64,000 bases of DNA, from positions 117,653,823-117,717,822 of the forward strand of contig OZ024742.1 of NCBI GenBank assembly GCA_964016885.1, read 5' to 3'. Both the position numbers and the translations under genes were made by a program. The DNA comes from Eledone cirrhosa (taxonomy: Eukaryota > Mollusca > Cephalopoda > Octopoda > Eledonidae). This document shows, piece after piece, positions 34,401 to 49,400 of the stretch; within the stretch, counting starts at the first letter, position 1, and every line of letters begins with the position of its first letter. Below the pieces are notes generated by a model. It ran no database searches. It saw nothing but the letters and a program-made list of their open reading frames with translations, and was not told the origin of the DNA.

Positions 34401-37400
34401 ACATCAGTTGCTATGACATCATGTCAGTGGTTATCAAATCATGTCAATAGTTATGACATTTAACTCTCAAAATGGTACAGTCCACCTAGCTGTAAATAGA
34501 TATCTTTAATTATTCCTTTTAGGCAAAACCTGGGACACACATTGTACCTAAAAGAGGGTGTACACATATTCCTTCAAAAAAATATAACATTATCTACAGG
34601 TGTGGCTACGTAGATAAGGAGTTTGCTTTGCAACCAAGTCAGTTTTGATTTAGTCTCAGCATGACACCTTAAGGAAGTGTCTTTTTCTAAAACATTGGGT
34701 AGACCAATGACTTCAAATTTGATAGACAAAAACTGTACAGAAGCCCATCATTGTTTGTGTGTGTCCATGTCCATATGTGATTCTTTTTCTGTTTGTTTAT
34801 CCTATAACTTAACAGATCAACAAAACGAGATTGTTAAAATAAATATCAGACTTGAAAATATAAGTACTGGTGTCGATATGATTGACTAAATCCTTTCTAA
34901 GTGGTACCCTGGTATAGCTGCAGTCTAATGATTGATATCAGTAAAAGAATAAAAGAATAATATCCAATATTGCTGTAAATAGAACACCATTTTAAAGCTG
35001 TAAAATAATATATTTTTTCTGCAGCTGGAACTAAATTATGTCGCGGATATTGCTATGAAGCTCGAATGGATGACAAGGCTCCTGACATCACTCACCTGGT
35101 ATTTGTTGTACATGGTATTGGCCAGAAAATGGACACTGGCAATATAATCAAGCGGTGTAATGAGTACGTTGGTCTGTAACATTTATTTATGTATTTTTCT
35201 TGTGCTTAGGTAAGGATTTAAGCATAATAGCTAGAAGTTGCATGAGAGTCATCATCATCTTCAGTCAATATGGCCTTGTTTCATCTCCTTCATGAGGTTC
35301 AGTTTTTTTAGAGGGTTCTTCACAACTTTGTTTCATGTCTTCCTTAGTTTCCTCCTTCCAACAGTTCCATCTACTTCAAGCACTTGGCACTTCTTTATAC
35401 ACCCCTTGCATCACATATCCATACCAGTGCAATTGTCTTTTTTGCTCACTATATCTGATTTCTCTTATACTCAGCTCACTTGTGATTTGTTTTTCATATA
35501 CAGTAACATTACACATTCAGCAGAGCATGCCTGCTTCATTTCTTTCCAGTCATTGCAAATCTTCTCTATTTATAGCCATTACCTCACTACTATAGCAGTT
35601 TCAATAAATTGTACAAGCTGCTCTTCACTCTGTGTGTGAAGCGCTTTTTTGTATGCAGAGGTAACAGTTCTCCGAACTTCTTCCATTCTGTTCTCACTCA
35701 GATTACCACACTTTTGCTACTACCACCTTCATGGCTAATTAGGCCAGCTAGATAGCAAAAACTATCTACTACTTTTAGTAAACCATCTGAACATTTGAAG
35801 GAGTTTATCTCTTGAGTGCCCGTACCGTTGACTACCCTTGTGCACCTGTCACATTTGAAGTCTACTTCTACACTGCATCTCTTGCACATAAACTTATAAA
35901 TATATATATATAAAGCACCCATTCCACCCTGTAAGGTGGTTGTGCTGTGACATCACAAAAATCATCCAGTCCAATCTGTTAGATGGTCGTTTTGGTACCA
36001 CAATAAAAAGCACCCTGTCCACACTGACATTAGGAAGGGCTTCTAGCCATAGAAACAGAGCCGAAATACATATCCATATGAGCAAGATGTGGTCTCCTGA
36101 CCTGACTTGTCTCATAATGTGACAACCCATCTAGCTCATGCAAGTGTGGAAAATGGAAGTAAAACTATGAATAATATATTTTTTTAGTTTGCATCTAAGA
36201 AAATGGCAAATCTAAAATATCTTTAGAGTCATAGAGTACATTTTTATGATTTACTTACAAATTGTCAAGAAACATTTTAAGGCCCTTTTTTCTGCTAAAG
36301 CAAAGGTTAGCCTTGTGGGTCCAATGACAGGTTTCATATTCATCATGGGGTCCTTTTATAGGCATTGTTTTACAGCTAGCCTAAACAGAATACACACAGC
36401 AACATTGTCAAATTTCAAATGTTTGTCTTTTTTGACAAAGAATTTATGTTCAGAATTGGTTGTATCATTAGATAAACAGGCATGTCTGAGTTATTAGCTA
36501 AAATGTTTACTTTGCAAGCATGTAATATCAGATTTGATCCCACTCCCTGGAACTTATGGAAAGTGTCTTCTCCTATAGCTTCAGGTTGGCTAATATCTTG
36601 ATAAAAAAAATTGGTTGAAAAAGCCTGTAAAATATGCCACTGCATATATGTGAGTGTATATCTTTTGCTAATATGCATTGTCAAAAATGTTTGTAACAGT
36701 GAGAAAACTTATAATCTGGTCCTTCAAACAAAAATGACCTTGTGGTATTTTGTTTGAGTCACACAAGCATTCCTTTATCAATCTTTCAATCTTATAATGA
36801 TAAAGACAATTAACCACTGGTTGACCTGTTGGAAATCTATAACTAATAATGCTGTTGTTCACCATATATATGACATAAAAATTTAAGCTGTCTCAAGAAT
36901 TATTAGTTAATATCTTTTCAGTGGTGTTGTACCATAATCAAAATACTCAAGTATTGACTTCCAAGTTTATTAGTAAGCAAAAATGAAAATAGATGATAGA
37001 TGCATCAATGCCCAATAATTGAAAAATGGTGAGACGTTTATTAACTTCCAATACCTTGATTAGATTATTTTGTTGTTGTTTAGCCCCAGATCAGCCTTGA
37101 TCCGGTAAACTTTTTATCAAAGATATGATAGCTTAATTTTACCTGTGTTGGCATTCTCACAAGATGAGTTGAGTTAGCTCCAGACTGCAAATCCACAGCT
37201 TGGCAATCACAAGTATCTGATGTGGAGATCATCAACCATTATAGCTGTGACCATCCCTTCTATTATTTGCACATTGTGTATCTAAGACTACCTTATCCAA
37301 TTTGTCCTTCAATGATAGGGTGTGATTTGATGGAGATTTGGTTGCTATTTCTGGCAGGTCGACTGTCCATGTAGAAGTGCTTGTATTAGCTCAGCTTCTT

Positions 37401-40400
37401 TCACACGGTGATGAATGACTGATGAAATTAGAATCTATTTTACATTACCTTTACTATTTTCTTTTTCTTCAAAGGTAATCTGTAATCAGGTGGCAAATTG
37501 CCAAAGTTATTAGCATGCCAGATAGAATACTTTACAATATTTATTCTGGCTCTTTGCATAATGATTTTATAGTTGTACTTTTCTGGCAAGACCTTAGACC
37601 ATATGTTGAGGTTGAAGCAGTTAGGTCATAGAAGAGCAATTTTAACTATTTAGAACACCCCAACACACACACACAAAAAATTGTTATCACTTTTTATTTA
37701 TTTTGGGAGATGTCAAAATGTTTGTTTCACTGGGAATTGGTAGTCATTAGAAATTCAGATGAAATGTTTTACTGTGATTGTTCTGGCTCTCTGCACCTAA
37801 ACTTCACTGAGGTCAGCTTTGCTTTTCATCATTTCATCATCATCACCATATTTACATCCACTCTTCCATGCTTGCATGGTGTGACTGGATCTTCTCCAAA
37901 ACAATGTCTCAACACATGTGTTTCTTATTGTTATCTCTTTTATGGAATTGATAAAGTACTAGTTCAATAATATAGTAGTGAAATTGTGAGAACATCAGAC
38001 AGAATGCTTTGTTGTGGCCCTGTATATTTTGAGTTCAAGTTTCGCATCATGTCACCATAAAAGTGGTTACATGAAAATACTGGGGCCTCAATCATTAAAA
38101 CACCCAATAAACTTCCTATGAAATGCAACCTCATTGGACGCTAACTGAACCTACATAAGTATGAGCCATAACAACAACTGACATAATTCCATGTATGAAA
38201 AGTTTTAAATGTTATTATCATTATCAGTTTTACATTCATTTTTCCATGATGACATGGGTTGCACAAGACTTCTTGAGACAGAATTCTACAGCCTGATACC
38301 AAACCTCACTTGTTTTGTCAGTAAGATATCTTCACATGTCTAACTACTGAGCAGTGGAATCTTGTTTACATAAAATGCAAACAAATACCACAGTCTCCAA
38401 TGTTGAATGCAAAGAGAACAGACAAACATATATACATGATAGAATAGGAACACTATTCTTGCTTGTCATACAAGGTGACTGGAGGGGTTGATATCAGGAA
38501 GGACAAATGACTGTAAAACATTGTCTCAAAATGTCTCATCCAACCCATGCCAGCATGGAAAAGCCAACGTAAAAAAAGTTGATGATGTATGTGTGTGTGT
38601 TTGTGCATCTAACAAGCTTCCTTTTAGCTTCTGTCTCATTCACTCACAACATATTGGTTGGCTTATGGCTAGAGTAAAAGACACTCTCCCAAGATGGCAT
38701 GTTATGGGATAGAACCCAAGACGAAAAGTTTGTGAGTCAAACTTCTAAACTGTGATTCTGCCAGGTTCAATGTATTTTTATAAGTGAACAAGGATTTATT
38801 ATGCTGATTGTTAAATGAATTATGAAAATATTCAACTTTTTACTATATTTTTATATATTATAAATATGGTTTAAATAACATGGCATTCGTTAATTTCTGT
38901 GTAGACTGCGAGAAACTATAGAGCGACTAAAAAAGAAAAGCTTTCCCAATTTGGACCAAACTAATCAGAGAGTAGAATTCCTGCCTGTAGAATGGCGATC
39001 TAGTCTCCATCTAGATGGTGGTAGGTACTATCTTGTTTTTTTGTTTTTTTGTTTTTTTTAATATGTGCAATGTAAATGTGAGAGAAAAGCAGAGCTTGGG
39101 CAAGCTGAAAGAGAATCCGAGATGGTGTGCAGGGGAGGAGACTGTATTGGTATGGACATGCGATGTACATGGATGAAGAAATGCCAGGAAATCCTAGTGG
39201 AAGGAAGCCACAATAGAGATTGACCAAGAAAGACTTGTGCAGAGATTGTGAGAGGGGACCTAAAATCTCTAAGACTGGCAGAGGAGGTGATGAAGGAACG
39301 TGACAAATGGAGAGATGCCGTGCTGAGATGGACCCATCCAACCCATGTAAGCATGGAAAAACGGACGTGAAAACAATGACAACGATGATGATATAATTTT
39401 TACATTCACTGTTATCTACCTGAAACTCCTAAAAATTTGTAGTACTACTCTACGTTCTTTAGGCATTTTGAAACAGAGGATTGAGTGGTCTCTGATGAGT
39501 TTTAACAGAAAAATTAGTCAGTTCATTCTTTATTCCAAGCTATCAAAAGCCTTGTGATTTAACCACAGGCCTAATTTCACAGTAAGATGGAATATATCAT
39601 TTCATTTTTGTATTTGTTTTGAAAGAATTTTTATGTGAAATCGTGTGTTGTAACAGATAATGTAATACCTTTGTAGGGTCATACTGGTAGTATGACCCAA
39701 CTAAAGTATAACTAATTGAATATATCAGTTATTTGAAAAGATTTCTAGAATATTTTTCCGACTATTTAGTAGAAAGAAATCAGCTATGACTGAATTACAA
39801 CTTGAAATTAACTCTTTGCAGGGGTTCATTAAAACATTTTCATTTATTTGTTGTCGTTTAGCACCAGGTAAACTCTTTTCAATCAATCTGTGATAGAAAG
39901 TGTCCTAACCATGATCACCTTGTCTTTTTAAGGGTATGCCTAAAACTTCATTATCTAATGTCTCTTTTGCTTATTTAATTATGTAGGTTATGATTTGAGG
40001 GAGATTTAGCTGCTGCTTCTAACACATTCAACAACTATATAGCCTCGTGTGTTAGTCTATAAAAGAGTTTGATGGTTTCATTAGTCTATAAAAGAGTTTG
40101 ATGGTTTCAATCCTCATGGCATTTGAATTTATCAAACACTTGTAGGACCCTTCACTTCACCTATGGATGAAATGCTTCCAGTCTATCAGAGTGCAGTCAC
40201 ACAACTCCTCTATGATGTGTGTGTACATTGTTATAAAGAGAACTGAATTCTGCAATATTTGATATTGTTGAATATTATCTCTGTATTTATTTGAGCAGCA
40301 TTGACTGGGGTTATTCAATAAAGAACATTTTCTTTTAACTAACTAACTATTACTTTTGGCATTTTTATTGACATGTTTGGCTGGCAGAATTGGTAGAGCT

Positions 40401-43400
40401 AAAATGCCATTGTGGTATTTGTTCTGGCTCTTTACATTCTGATTTCAAATCCTGCTTTGATCCTCTCATCCTTCTGCAGTTGAACAAATCCTTTCATTTT
40501 TCTGCAGTTCATAAAATAAAGTACCAGTCAAGTACTGGAGTTGATTTAATCAACTTTTCCCTTCCTGTAAATTTGCTGGCCTTGCGTCTAAATTTGAAAT
40601 AAATTTTTGTGGTAGTTATTGTTTAGCCTTAGGTAACCCTAATCGAACAGACCTATGACCAAAAGCATTCCAGTTATAACCAAGAATATTTATCACTACA
40701 ATATCTAGTGTGTCCTTTTCTGTTTGTAAGACTGTAGAGTGTTATTTGATGGGATTTAGCTACTCTTTGTAACTTTTGTAACAGGCTGATTGAATACATA
40801 GTCTCATTTGTTGGCTTACATTCTGGGAGTAGGTGATAGCAATTGATAGTATATAGCATAACTAAGTAGATATTGGTAGAGGTGCCCCCTCCACTACAAA
40901 ATCAAAAGAGGAAACAGGAAATATAAGTAGACATGGCTCTGTTTTATAGTTGAGATCTAATTTGTCTTATATTGTCAATTGTTAATTCTCAACTTTCCTA
41001 CCAATTGAGGAACTATCTATCCATATATCATTGATTTCTTTTCTTCATTGTTCTATTTGTTTCTACTTACATTTACTATTTGTGAGACAGAAAGCCTTGT
41101 AATCAATGTTCCTTCTAACCTGTGTGAAGCATAGTCCAATATTTGAACAGCAACCGATACCAGGATGAAGATATGGCTGTGAGACTTGTTGTGGAAATAG
41201 CCTGCAGGCTAGCTTGTCAGATACCACTGACATTAAGATTGTCACATCAGGACAGGAGGTAGGAAAAAAATATGATAAGCCCAAGGTGTGGAACAACATA
41301 GTCACTGTATAGCTGCCACATGCATCAGAATGTTGCTAATCAGTAGCTTTGAAATGTCGCCATGTATATCAAAACGTTGCTGTGCCTTAACTTTGAATTT
41401 GAAAAATTTTTCCTCAAAGTATCAAAAGTTACATACATGGCTGGGAAAAATTAGAGGGAATGTTATTTGTTCCAGATTTCTGTGCTTTGAATTTAAATCT
41501 CACCAAGGTTAACTTTGCGTTCCAGACTTTCGAGGTTGATAAATAAAGTAGCAAATAATGAAATTGTTAGAGCATTAGAAAAGGTGTCTTGCATATTTGT
41601 CCTAGTTCTTTATGTTCTTTGTAACTGTCCTCCAATGTTAGATTGAGCAATGTATTCATTGAGTTGGTTATATCAGTGAATGGACTCTGCACAAAGTGGA
41701 ATAATGAATAGGACAGAAAAAAAAATTAAAACTAATTTCATATTGCATTATTCTAATGATTATAATGGAGCTGGTGTTGTTTTGACTTGCACAAAGTCTT
41801 TGCTCACTTCAAGTGAAATTTTATATCAGCTGTAGTAGAGGACAACCAAGGAAAACCTGGGCAGGAGTAGAGAGAGTGGATCTAAAAACACTACACCTTA
41901 AAGAGATGACAATGAGCACAATAAGTTGAGGGAGGTTGCATTGAAAAAGATCCATTCAACCCATGCAAGCATGTAAAAGTAGATTTAAAAAGGATGATGA
42001 TGATCATCATCATTGCAAGGTAAATTGGCAGAAGTGTTAGAGCATTGGATAAAATGTCTTGCAGTATTTATTTCAGCTTCTTCCTTTCTGAATTTAAATT
42101 CCACCAAAGTCAATTTTGCTTTTTATTCTTTCAAAGTCAATAAATACAGTACCAATCCAGTACAGTGGACTGGCAGAGTTGATAGAATGTTAGATAGAGT
42201 GCCATGTAGTGTTTGTTTTGGCTCTTCATATTCTCAGTTCAAATCTTGTCATGTCCTACTTTAATGTGAGGTTTAATTCATTTTCTTTACCTTTAGTAGA
42301 CTCAACTTTATTTCAAGTGTTTATGGCATATCTTCAGTTTGAGAATATCTTGTCTCTCACCTCCTACCAGTTTTGGAATCCTGAAATAGGTCCTGAGCAC
42401 TCTTCTTTTTCTTGACTAAATGACAAAAAAATTTAACACTAATAACTACTTATAACAGACTAAGGTCCTTGTAAGTAGACAAGAAAACAGAACCCAGATC
42501 CCCTCAGGGAAATGGCCTTGCTCAGTATGTAGGAAAAGTGTAGGTAGGAACTCCATTCTCTGTCCCAAATGCAAACAATGGGTACACAAGAGATGTAGTG
42601 GGATCTCAGGAAGCTTAACTAAAAATGTAGGCTTCACATGTAGCTGCTGTACTGGGACAGCAAGCAGCAAACAGCCACAGGAAACAAGTACCACCAAATG
42701 CTGGGAGGGCTCTGTAGAAACAGTAGACAGCTTCTGCTACCTACGTGACCGAATTAGCAGCAGGGGTGGATGTTTGGAAAGTACAATAACTAGGGTAAGA
42801 ACGGGATGGAAGAAGTTCAAGGAGCTACTGCAAAAGGCTTTTCCCTCAAAATGAAAGGCAGACTGTATGATGCGTGTATACGAACAGCAATGTTACATGG
42901 TAGTGAGATCTGGGCGCTGTCTGTGAAAGACTTGCGTAGATTAGAAATAAACAAGCCTGCATGCTCCGATGGATGTGTAATAGTAATATACGCGAACGGC
43001 AAAGCATAAATGAATTGAGAGAGAGACTGAGCATAAGAGGAATCAAATGCTCTGTACAGGAGAGGCGGTTGCGTTGGTATCGACGTGATGCGTATGAAGG
43101 ATGACAGCTGCATAAAAAGGTGCAGAGCAGTAGAAGTCGATTGAAACCGCAGAGTGGGGAGACCCAAGAAGACCTGGGATGAGGTGATAAAAGCCGACCT
43201 TACCTAATTACACCTCTCAAAGACGATGACACACATGACTGTGACCTCTGGCGTCACGCAGTAATACAGAAGACTCGAGACACCCCCCCCCCCCCCCCCC
43301 CCACGGGTACAAGCCGAAGCTGAACCATATAGACAATATGCCCCCACACCCTCCCACTGCAAAGTGGTCATGGAGGTGCCACGGCAAAAAAGCACCCAGC

Positions 43401-46400
43401 CCTCACTGTAAATGAGGTTGGTGTTAGGATGGGCATCCAGCTGTAGAAATCAAGCCAGAATCAGTTCCCGTATGAGCAAGATAAGGTCAGCCGACCGGAC
43501 ACTGCCCACAACAGAACAACCCGTCTAACCCATACTAGCGTGGAAGAACGGACGTAAAACGGTGGTGGTGATGATGATGAACAACCGATATAAATGAAGT
43601 AAATAGTAATTTAATGTTTCCATTGTTTATTATCAGATACTGTTGAGCTTATTACTCCCCATAGTGTAAAAGGTCTCCGCACAATTCTAAATAGTAGTGC
43701 CATGGATATTTTATACTATACAAGTCCACTCTATCGCTCAGAGGTAAGTTCTCTTTTCACTTAATTTATTTTATTGGGGTGGATTGGCAGAATTGTTAAA
43801 ACATTGGACAAAATGCTTTGCAATATATATTACAGTCTGACGTCAACTTTGCCATTCATCTTTTCAGAGTCAATTACTGGGAATGATTTAAATGACTTTA
43901 TCCTTCCCCTCAAATTGCTGTCATTGTGGCTTCAGTTGACATCATTTATTTATAATATGAGGAGAGTGGATTCATCCTAGCCAAATGAATAAGAAATTTG
44001 CTTCTCACTCATGACATCCCTGGTTTGATCACTCTATGTGACATCTTGGGCAAGTGTCTTTTATCATAGCCATGGACTAGACTAGCCCAATGTGTGTGAA
44101 ATTAAGTTGATGGAAATTGTGTGGAAGCCCTTCAGTTGGACTGTACCTGTAATTCAGAAAAGTCACATTGAATCTTCCTGTGATAACTGCATTAAATGTA
44201 CACGTGTTTGTGGAATACTCAGCCACTTACATAATTTAATGAGTAGGTTATTCCATTGAAACATATAGAGGTCTATTTGCCTTTTACTTAGAGCAGCTGA
44301 AAGAGGGATTGTTGTTTGAACCTTGCTTGTAAAAGGTTTTCCGAGAATGGGGCTGTATTTCAATATTATCAGCCAGTTATTGATTATAGATCACATAGTA
44401 TTTATCATGAACTGTTACAAGATGAAACTAAAAATAGCTAACCATCTTCAATTATATATCAAATTAGATATTGCTTGTTTCCTTTCTGATTTCCAATATA
44501 ATGGGGGGAAAATGTTTCATAGTAGGTTTTTCATTATGTGTGTGTGTTCTTGTATATGTGTACTTGTATGTGTCTATGTACTTGCTTTTTGTGTGTGTGC
44601 ATATATGCTTGAATGTGTGGGTACATGCTGCTTGTGTCTGTTTGTGTGTGTATGCTTGTTTGTACATGCTTGATTCTGTGTGTTTGTATGTGTGCTTGTG
44701 TTTGTATATATATATATATATATATGTGTGTGGGTGTATGTGTGCTTGTGTTTGTATATATATATATGTGTGTGGGTGTGTGTGTACTTGTGTGTGTGTT
44801 TACCTATAAGTATTTGGGCTTATTGGCTTGTGTGCTCATGTATGTGTGCATACTTGTTTACTTGAGGGTGTACCTACTTGTGTTGGGGGGGGGGGGGGGG
44901 CATACTTGTGTGTCTGCATGAATGAGACTGAGATTTACTTAAAAGATGGAGATCAAAGTATAAAAAAAGCTTTTTGTAACTGAGACTCTTTTGCTTGTTT
45001 ATATGTAAGAAATAAACTGCAGTAATATAATTGGTTAAACTATTGAGAAAAGCCTACATAAACTTTTTAAACTATAAAAAGTAAGATAAATTATTAATGT
45101 TATTTTCTTTTAGATTACCCATGGTTTGCAATCTGAGATCAACAGATTGTATTCTGTTTTTTGTCTCAGGAATCCCTATTTTATTTCTGCTGGGGGAAAA
45201 ATATCTATAGCTGCACATTCCTTGGGTAAGTACTTATAACAGACTTCAAATCATTTTAGTTGTTATTGTTGTTTATCCGCAGGTAAATGTTTATTGAAAA
45301 GAAAAAGCTATGATCGAATGCATTCCAACTATAAGCATTCTATCTTTTGTTTGAGGCATGTTCCTAAGACTGCATCATCCAATGCATTTTGCTGACATGG
45401 TTCTACTGCTTAGCTGCACTTGTGTCAGTATTCACCCAATGTGGATTAAGCCAACTCTAACCAGTGCATCACAGCATCACAAACAGACCACTTGTGCACA
45501 TTGATCACAGATGTCTGATGCAGGTATTGTCAACTAGTTACGATTCCAATAGCAGACACCATATATGTGAAGAGCAGATATTAGCTCAAGATATTAACTG
45601 AATTGTGTCAATTCATGATTTCAATTGTCCACCTTGTTGTTTATGGTATCCTGGGAGGGGTTCATGGGTGACTGCATTGCAGATGAATTCACCTTGTTGG
45701 CAACAAAGTGTGTAACCAAACCAATGAAGGTACCTTTTGAGTAGAAGTTAGAGGAAACTTATCTGGCTATGACAATGAATTTCAAAGTTTGGTACAAAAT
45801 CCAATGCAGAAATATCTTTCCCAAACTAATGGTAAACCTCTTAAGATACCTTCTTGGCAAAACCTCATCCAATTAAAGGTTGACATACATATCTATAACA
45901 CTAAATGTCGCTGGAATCCATTGAAATTAATGGCACTACCAAAATTCAAACTTCCTCTTGATATTGCTGACTTATCAACCCTAGCATGTGACCTGAACCA
46001 ACAAATGTAGGCCTTTACCATATTACCCCAAACTCCATTCTCTGCTTTGTTTTACTTTTCTCAAATTCATCTAATGATTTAGATGGGCTTTCATCTTGAA
46101 ACTGATGGTAATGCAGAGTTAAATCAAACTGTTAACATAAGTACTATATTTATATCATCATCATCATTTAATGCCTATTTTCCCTGCTAGCAAGGGTTGG
46201 AGAGGTCTTCAGGTCTTCTTTGGCTAAGTCAGTACTCAAGTGGGACCACTCACTACTCTAATGGGCTGTGGACCTGCATCACACTAACATATGAACCTAT
46301 GCTCTATCGAATGCATTTTGTTGTGACACCACTACTAGAGAGGTTGTCATGTCTTTGACACAAATGAAGGGCTTCCATTTCTTTGTTTATATATATATAT

Positions 46401-49400
46401 TGGCACCGGTATAGCTGTATGATTAAGAAATGTACTTGGTTTCAGCTTCCATCCCATTGAATGCTACTTTGGGCATGCAATGGGATAGAACCAATGCCTT
46501 GTAAGTAAATTTGATGGATGGAAGCCTATCATAGCTGACCATAGAAAATTTGCCTCCAGGAGTCTCTCTCAGCCCTTTCCAACATGGGAAAACAAACATA
46601 AAATTGATGATGATGATGATATATATACAGTGGAAATCTTGAAACAATGATTTATGTTAATTTTAAGTTTTTATTAGTGATGTCACGAATGAATAAATAA
46701 ATCATGTTTCTGTTTGAATATTTTCCCCTCATAGGTGCTGTGATAACATATGACATCATCACAAGCTGGAACCCAATTAAACTTTATGACCAATTTGTTG
46801 CATCTTTAATCGTAAGTAACCTTTTTTTTTCTTTTTTCTTCGTAATTTGTTCTTAGCACAGGGTCAGTATTTGTTTTCTAGGATATCTCCTAAAAAAACA
46901 AACTACATTGAAAGTTTATCTAAAATAGATAATGAATGATTCCTTTGCAGCAATGTCAGTGCATTCTGGTCTTCTTTTTTTTCTTCGTCTTCTTCCCGAG
47001 TGAGTTGTGGGAGTAGAGTCTTCAAACACTCCTTCCTATTGGTCCTGTCAGAAACAACCACCTCCAACTGATCCAGCTGGATCCCCAATCAAGACCAGCT
47101 AAGCCCATGGATGTTATTCAACAATCTTGCTCGGGGTATACCCCTGGGTCTCCTGTCGGTTGGTTTTGCTCATAAAATCTGTTCAGTGATTCTTTCCTGA
47201 GACATTCTAACCACATGCCTATAATATCGGAACTGTGATCTCTCAATTTAAAGAAGTAGCAGCTCTACCTGGAGTGATTCTCTGATATCCGAGCTACACA
47301 CTTTATCGAGTAACATTACTCCAAAAACTCTTCAGAGGAACCCCATTCCGGCCGCTTGTATTTGCAATTGTATTCTTTCAGTCATTACCCAAGATTCATG
47401 ACCATAGGTAAGGGTTGACACGAATACCAAATTGTAGATAGTGAGTTTGGTTTTTACAACTACTTCTTTTGATTACCGAATGCTGAAGCTGGCATGTTAT
47501 TGCACCAGCTCCTGCAATTCTTACACTTAATTCAGACTCCTGCCTTCCATCAATCATGAACACAGTCCCAAGATACTTGAACTTCTCCACCTGCTTCAGT
47601 GAAACTCCATTGAGAGGACAAGTGTCTCAGTTTTCGCAGCACTGATTTTCATTCCAGCCATACTGCACTTGGCATCTGGTTACTAAAATGTTGAATTTCA
47701 GGAATGTAATTGGGTTTAGTTTTGATTGAAAGCTGAACATTTACTTCTTTCATTTGTGCAATATCTATTATTTAACAGACACCACACAGGCATGATTAGG
47801 TGGTTAAAGCGTTTGCTTAGGAACCAGTTGATTCCAGGTTCAATTTCTCTGTATGTCACCTTAGGCAATTTATCTTTTACCATAACCTCAGTTTGCCCAA
47901 TACCTTGTAAGTGAAATTTGGAAGCCCATCGTATGTGTATGTCTGTTAGTTGTGTTATGTCTACATTGACCAGAAGTGAGCACTTGGTACGGTAGTTATG
48001 TCTAACTGAGTTATCTTCCTTTACTCCAATGTCAGCTTACAAAAACAATTAAAAAAGTACCAAACAAATTACTGAGATCTATATAATCAACTAAACCCCT
48101 TGAAGGTTGTTCCCCAACATGACTAGTGATGAATGACTAAAACCAGTCAAAGAATTATATTGGTGACTTCCTTTTTAGTTTGCTGATTTAAAATTACTCA
48201 CCACTATACTGCCACCTGTCTCCACAGATTTACATAACCAAGAAAAATACTCCCATGACAAATAACCATTTTTTTTTCTCAAGTCCAAGTAGATATAGAT
48301 CATCATAAGCTTTAATATCTATTTTCCCTGCTAGCTGGGGTTGGATGGGTCGTCACTGAAACAAGTCGATATTTAATTGAAGCCACTGATCTCTCAAATA
48401 GCCTGGGATCAGATCTCGCTTACATTCAACAGGGTGTGCCATGCAATTTATCATGGCATTAGTGTTAAGGAGGTCAGTATAGCTATGACACAACTGAAGA
48501 GTCCTTTTGATCCTTTGGCAAGTTTCTGATAGCTGGAACCACTTCTTATTACCAAGCACTTTACAAAGTGTATTAAGTGCATTTTATAATTGTGTTACCA
48601 ACACTAGAGAAGTTGTCATGTTGTGACTGAATTATCTTCTCAGCCCTTTTTGGCATGGTTTCTACAGCTAGAAGCTCTTTTTAACACCAGCCACTTTACT
48701 ACACAGTGTACTGGGTGCGTTTTATCATGGTACCAGTATTTGGGAGGTTGTCAGTCATTGGCCCAACTGAAGAGCCCTCTCAACTCTATGAGGTAGATAG
48801 GATTGGGGAAGTAGGAAGGATAATAAGTATGATGGTATGGGTGAATAACAAGTATCATGTCATAGGTATATGACAGGTGTGGTGGAGTCCAAAGAGCAAG
48901 GGAGATGCACTGGACAGAGGAAAATATAGAGGTGTCAAGTTAATCGACCAGGTCATGAAAGTTATTAAAGGAGTTATAGGGAATTATTGCACATAGATGA
49001 AATGCTGTTTGGTTTTGTGCCTGGTAAAGGTACCACAGATGTTATCTTCCTTGTGAGACAGCTGCAGCAAAAGTACCTAGCTAAAAGTAAGCTCCTCTAC
49101 CTAGCATTTATTGACCTGGAAAAAAAACTTTCAATAGGGTTCCTTGCTTTATAATCTGGTGGCTTTTAGGAAGCATGGGCACATCTATATGATGATGAGC
49201 TAATCCTCATAGCCAATCCATGGCATAATTAGAGAAGAAATTCCAGAAATCAAAAGGTCTCAGAGTCAGCTTGGTGAAGATTAAAGTCCTATTAAGTAAA
49301 AAAGAAACCAGTGTCCTGATTCTCTCAGGGAAATGTCCTTGCTCAGTGTGCAGGAAAGGAGTAAGCAAAAATTCCATCTTATGTACAAATTGTAAGCTAT

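Noticed and set aside
33917..34461. CRISPR-like array
   Set aside because: Units are contiguous 20-mers without spacers, in a eukaryotic intron.
35238..35639. 133-codon + strand gene in intron 4
   Set aside because: Antisense shadow of a LINE C-terminal fragment.
39490..39530. CTGATGAG...GAAA near 39,495 as a hammerhead
   Set aside because: The eight bases between the two core parts cannot form a stem II, and no stem I partner is found.
44464..44921. Cys/Val-rich and His/Thr-rich proteins
   Set aside because: Translation of the TG-rich minisatellite.
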